Source: Methylopumilus sp036567085
GTDB taxonomy: Bacteria > Pseudomonadota > Gammaproteobacteria > Burkholderiales > Methylophilaceae
NCBI GenBank assembly: GCA_036567085.1
Contig: DATCVG010000108.1
Coordinates: forward strand, 1-7,970
Direction of reading: 5' to 3'
DNA length: 7,970 nt
Shown piece after piece: positions 5,502-7,970 of this stretch. The position numbers and the translations under genes are program-made. Each line of letters begins with the position of its first letter. Positions within the stretch are counted from its first letter, which is position 1. Below the pieces are notes generated by a model. That model was not told the origin of the DNA. It searched no databases and saw only the letters and a list, made by a program, of their open reading frames with translations.

Positions 5502-7708
5502 TAAAATTCTAAAGGATCAATATCTAAAACCCATTTCACTTTTTTTCCTAATTTATTTTCACGTAAAAAAGATACCCATTCAGCCAGCAATTTTTGTAAT
5601 GCAACACGAGAGCTTGCTTGTAAAACTAACTGTGCTCTCTCCATGCCTTTTAATCTTTCCATGATAGGTCGGACTGGATTATAAACAGTCACGTGATGAC
5701 TTAAATCCTGCGCTTTTTGCATAGCCTCATTTAAAAATTTCATCACATGCGTCAATTGATGTGCTTCCGCTTTTAAGAGCACTAGAAACGAGAAAGGACT
5801 GAGCTCTGCTAATTCTCTTTCTTTTAAAAGCTCATTCGCAAAGTACTCAAAGTCATGCGTTTTTAAAGCTTCAAATAAAGAGTGATTTGGAAAGGCAGTT
5901 TGAATAAAGACTTCACCTTTTATATGGGCACGGCCTGCACGGCCACTCACTTGCATAAGCTGCGAAAATAAGCGCTCGCTTGCTCTAAAGTCGGGGCTAT
6001 ATAAAGCCTGGTCCGTATCTAAAACCCCGACTAAACTTAAATGAGGGAAGTCGTGACCTTTAGACAGCATTTGAGTGCCAATCAAAATATCGATCTCACG
6101 ATTTTTCATTTTTAGGAATAAATCATTAAGTGCTTCTTTGGTTCTCGTTGAATCTCGGTCTATTCTTAAAATACGCGCTTCAGGAAAAAATTCTTTTAAA
6201 GTTTCTTCAATGCGCTGTGTCCCCAAACCTGTAGGATATAAATCTGTGTTGCCGCATGAGGGACACTGTTGTGGCATTTTTTCATCATAGCCACAGTGAT
6301 GGCAACGTAATCGTTTTTGATTTAAGTGCACCACTAAACGGCTGCTGCAACGATGGCATTGTCCTGTCCACTGACATGACGAACATAGGAGGACAGGCGC
6401 AAAGCCCCGTCGATTAATAAAAATAAGACTCTGTTCTTTTTTGTTTAAACGATCGCGAATAGCGTCTATAAGATAGGGTGAAAAACCTTTAGTGACTATC
6501 GACTTTGAAATATCAATACACTTAATTTCGGGGAGTGTTGAGTCTTGAACTGCGCGCGAGGTTAATTTTAGAAACCCAAATTTTTTTGCATCTTTAGTTT
6601 TGGTCGCATTAAACCACGTTTCAAGAGAAGGTGTAGCAGTACCCATGACAATGGGAATATTTTCAGATTTGGCGCGGAAGATGGCTACATCTCTCGCATG
6701 ATAACGTAGACCCTCTTGTTGTTTAAAAGATGCATCATGCTCTTCATCGATAATGATGAGAGACAGATGTGGCATCGGTGTAAAAATACTTAATCGTGTC
6801 CCAATGATAATTTGGGCAGCGCCCTCTTTAGCCAGTCGCCAATGGGTTAAGCGCTCATTATCCGTTAAGTGGCTATGAAGGGTGACAAGCGTATATTTTT
6901 CAAAACGCGATCTAAATCGACTCTCGAGTTGCGGTGTTAAATTAATTTCAGGAACGAGTACAAGTACTTGTGCATGTTCTTTTTTTAACGTTGCCTCAAT
7001 TAATCGAATATACACTTCCGTTTTTCCACTGCCAGTAATCCCATAGAGTAACCAAGGTGCAAATTTTTCATTTGTCTCTAATATGGAATGAAGTGCTTTT
7101 TGTTGATCGCTATTTAAAGATGGAATAGGGGCTTCTTTATACACTTTGCTATCTACAGTCACTTCATTTTTTTCAATCCAGCCCATCTCATCTAACGTTT
7201 TGATTGATTTTTTCCAAGTGCTACTGATCGAACGAAGACTCGCTTCATCGAGTTCCTTGGCATCAATGAAAGCCATGACGATACGTTTTAAAATAATTTG
7301 CCGAGGCGGCAATTGATCGATACCTAATTGAATGGCTTTCTTTGTTAAGCGATACAAATACTTTTTTGTCATCGCCTGAGTATTTATTTTTTTTAGTCGA
7401 GATGGCACAGCAGATAAAATCGTTTGTCCAAGAGGATAGTGATAATACTGACTACAAAATTGAAAGAGCTTAAAACTTTGCTCATCAAAAATGACTTCCG
7501 AGTCAAGACGGATAATAGACTTTAGTTTTTTAGATTCGATTGCGCTGGTATCAGAAACACCTACTACAACACCAATCATTTTGCGGGCACCAAAAGGTAC
7601 CACCACATACTGTCCAATCTGAGTATTTGGATACTCAGTCTTATAGTCAAATACCCGATCGAGTGGCACATCGAGGGCGACTTTTAGAATATGAAGTGCG
7701 TCAGTCAT
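5501..7708 (-). CDS. priA: Primosomal protein N' / replication restart helicase PriA
   Basis: This encodes 735 residues, full length. The N-terminal DNA-binding region begins ALHILKVALDVPLDRVFDY (4-22). The helicase core has Walker A GITGSGKT (223-230), DEEH (321-324), GTATP (356-360), IGTQMLSKGHDFPHL (543-557) and QVSGRAGR (586-593). Between the lobes sit eight cysteines in four pairs (442/445, 451/454, 469/472, 482/485) that bind two zinc ions and are needed for primosome assembly. PriA recognises stalled or repaired forks, unwinds the lagging arm and helps reload the replicative helicase in the cytoplasm. The start is chosen because the conserved VALDVPL block follows at once; no Shine-Dalgarno is visible. 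TAGAAT at 7737-7742 is a candidate -10 box. It is divergent from argS and convergent with the PlsC gene. Confidence 0.98.
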   Translation of the reverse strand: MTDALHILKVALDVPLDRVFDYKTEYPNTQIGQYVVVPFGARKMIGVVVGVSDTSAIESKKLKSIIRLDSEVIFDEQSFKLFQFCSQYYHYPLGQTILSAVPSRLKKINTQAMTKKYLYRLTKKAIQLGIDQLPPRQIILKRIVMAFIDAKELDEASLRSISSTWKKSIKTLDEMGWIEKNEVTVDSKVYKEAPIPSLNSDQQKALHSILETNEKFAPWLLYGITGSGKTEVYIRLIEATLKKEHAQVLVLVPEINLTPQLESRFRSRFEKYTLVTLHSHLTDNERLTHWRLAKEGAAQIIIGTRLSIFTPMPHLSLIIIDEEHDASFKQQEGLRYHARDVAIFRAKSENIPIVMGTATPSLETWFNATKTKDAKKFGFLKLTSRAVQDSTLPEIKCIDISKSIVTKGFSPYLIDAIRDRLNKKEQSLIFINRRGFAPVLLCSSCQWTGQCHRCSSRLVVHLNQKRLRCHHCGYDEKMPQQCPSCGNTDLYPTGLGTQRIEETLKEFFPEARILRIDRDSTRTKEALNDLFLKMKNREIDILIGTQMLSKGHDFPHLSLVGVLDTDQALYSPDFRASERLFSQLMQVSGRAGRAHIKGEVFIQTAFPNHSLFEALKTHDFEYFANELLKERELAELSPFSFLVLLKAEAHQLTHVMKFLNEAMQKAQDLSHHVTVYNPVRPIMERLKGMERAQLVLQASSRVALQKLLAEWVSFLRENKLGKKVKWVLDIDPLEF

Positions 7709-7770
7709 AGTGTTAGTTTTTAAGGGGAGTCCATCAATTCTAAGTTAAAATAAACGCTTTAAACGTTACC

Positions 7771-7776
7771 TATCAT
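7771..7776 (+). promoter_or_regulatory. Possible -10 box for argS in the priA-argS gap
   Basis: The 76-bp divergent gap (7709-7784) must hold promoters for both genes. TATCAT matches five of six -10 positions and ends eight bases before the argS GTG, which would give a nearly leaderless message. No -35 box stands at the right distance; TTAAAA at 7745-7750 is about 3 bp too far. An 8-bp direct repeat ATTCTAAG occurs at 7737-7744 and 7775-7782. Confidence 0.3.
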
Positions 7777-7784
7777 TCTAAGAC

Positions 7785-7970
7785 GTGAAATCGCATCTTC
7801 TACAATTATTGTTGCCCGTTGCACAATCCATACATCCTGAGATTTTAGCGAATTCTATTCAATTAGATCGTCCTAAATCGATCGAGCATGGTGATTTTTC
7901 AACCAATTTAGCCATGATGCTCGCTAAACCTTTGAAAAAAAATCCACGGGAATTAGCGACTCTCATCATT
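7785..7970 (+). CDS. argS: Arginyl-tRNA synthetase, N-terminal fragment (runs off window)
   Basis: Sixty-two codons are visible from a GTG start to the window edge. The sequence contains IQLDRPKSIEHGDFSTNLAM (25-44) followed by MLAKPLKKNPRELA (45-58), which is the ArgS N-terminal (Add1, tRNA D-loop-binding) domain; the HGD(F/Y)xxNxAM block is characteristic. The full enzyme, about 560-580 residues, charges tRNA-Arg with arginine in the cytoplasm; its catalytic HIGH and KMSKS regions are outside the window. GTG at 7785 is the earliest possible start, since an in-frame TAA sits at 7779-7781, and no ATG occurs before residue 44. There is no clear Shine-Dalgarno, only a short purine run just before the GTG. 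It is divergent from priA. Confidence 0.92.
   Translation, partial: MKSHLLQLLLPVAQSIHPEILANSIQLDRPKSIEHGDFSTNLAMMLAKPLKKNPRELATLII

Noticed and set aside
6075..6290. Plus-strand open frame inside priA
   Set aside because: It is antisense to the PriA zinc-binding and helicase region and has no independent coding evidence.
7737..7782. Direct repeat ATTCTAAG (7737-7744 and 7775-7782) as paired operator sites
   Set aside because: Eight bases of AT-rich sequence repeated once in a promoter gap is within chance. It is noted under the argS promoter only.

Overview
The window is an AT-rich, tightly packed stretch of a bacterial chromosome. Gene content (PriA next to ArgS, a DedA protein, a Mak-like ROK sugar kinase, a DUF3147/PlsC operon) and protein style suggest a Gram-negative proteobacterium. 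My best guess is a betaproteobacterium of the Methylophilaceae type with a small, low-GC genome. That placement is inference; there is no rRNA or marker phylogeny in the window.

Layout. Positions 1-746 (minus) hold the N-terminal 248 residues of a beta-CASP-type metallo-beta-lactamase-fold RNase-like protein. It is preceded by a perfect 10+1+10 palindrome at 763-783. A small cysteine-rich lipoprotein gene (810-1034, minus) is divergent from a butt-joined pair on the plus strand: a DedA membrane protein (1147-1758) and a ROK sugar kinase (1759-2661). The kinase gene's 3' end overlaps tail-to-tail with a 57-residue CxxC/HxxxC protein gene (2651-2824, minus). Upstream of that, on the same strand, is an exported HNH-nuclease-like protein (2867-3166). 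Only 39 bp separate this gene from a divergent plus-strand operon: GNAT-fold acyltransferase (3206-4411), DUF3147 membrane protein (4408-4758) and PlsC-like acyltransferase (4768-5496). That operon converges on priA (5501-7708, minus) with 4 bp between stop codons. priA is divergent from argS (7785 to the window edge, plus).

How the genes relate. Most of the window is ordinary housekeeping: replication restart (PriA), translation (ArgS), sugar phosphorylation (ROK), membrane upkeep (DedA) and probably RNA turnover (MBL/beta-CASP). The GNAT-DUF3147-PlsC operon looks like an envelope or lipid-modification unit. There is no sign of a mobile element, CRISPR array, tRNA or rRNA, and no stretch over 300 bases lacks a gene.

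The most notable non-coding signals are compact promoters. At 3173-3200 a 9-bp inverted repeat places a consensus TATAAT on each strand, facing outward, so that both transcripts would start at or within a few bases of their start codons. Similar near-leaderless spacing is seen before the 57-residue gene and perhaps argS. I do not see a clear, previously undescribed multi-gene system; the findings are modest and are scored accordingly.
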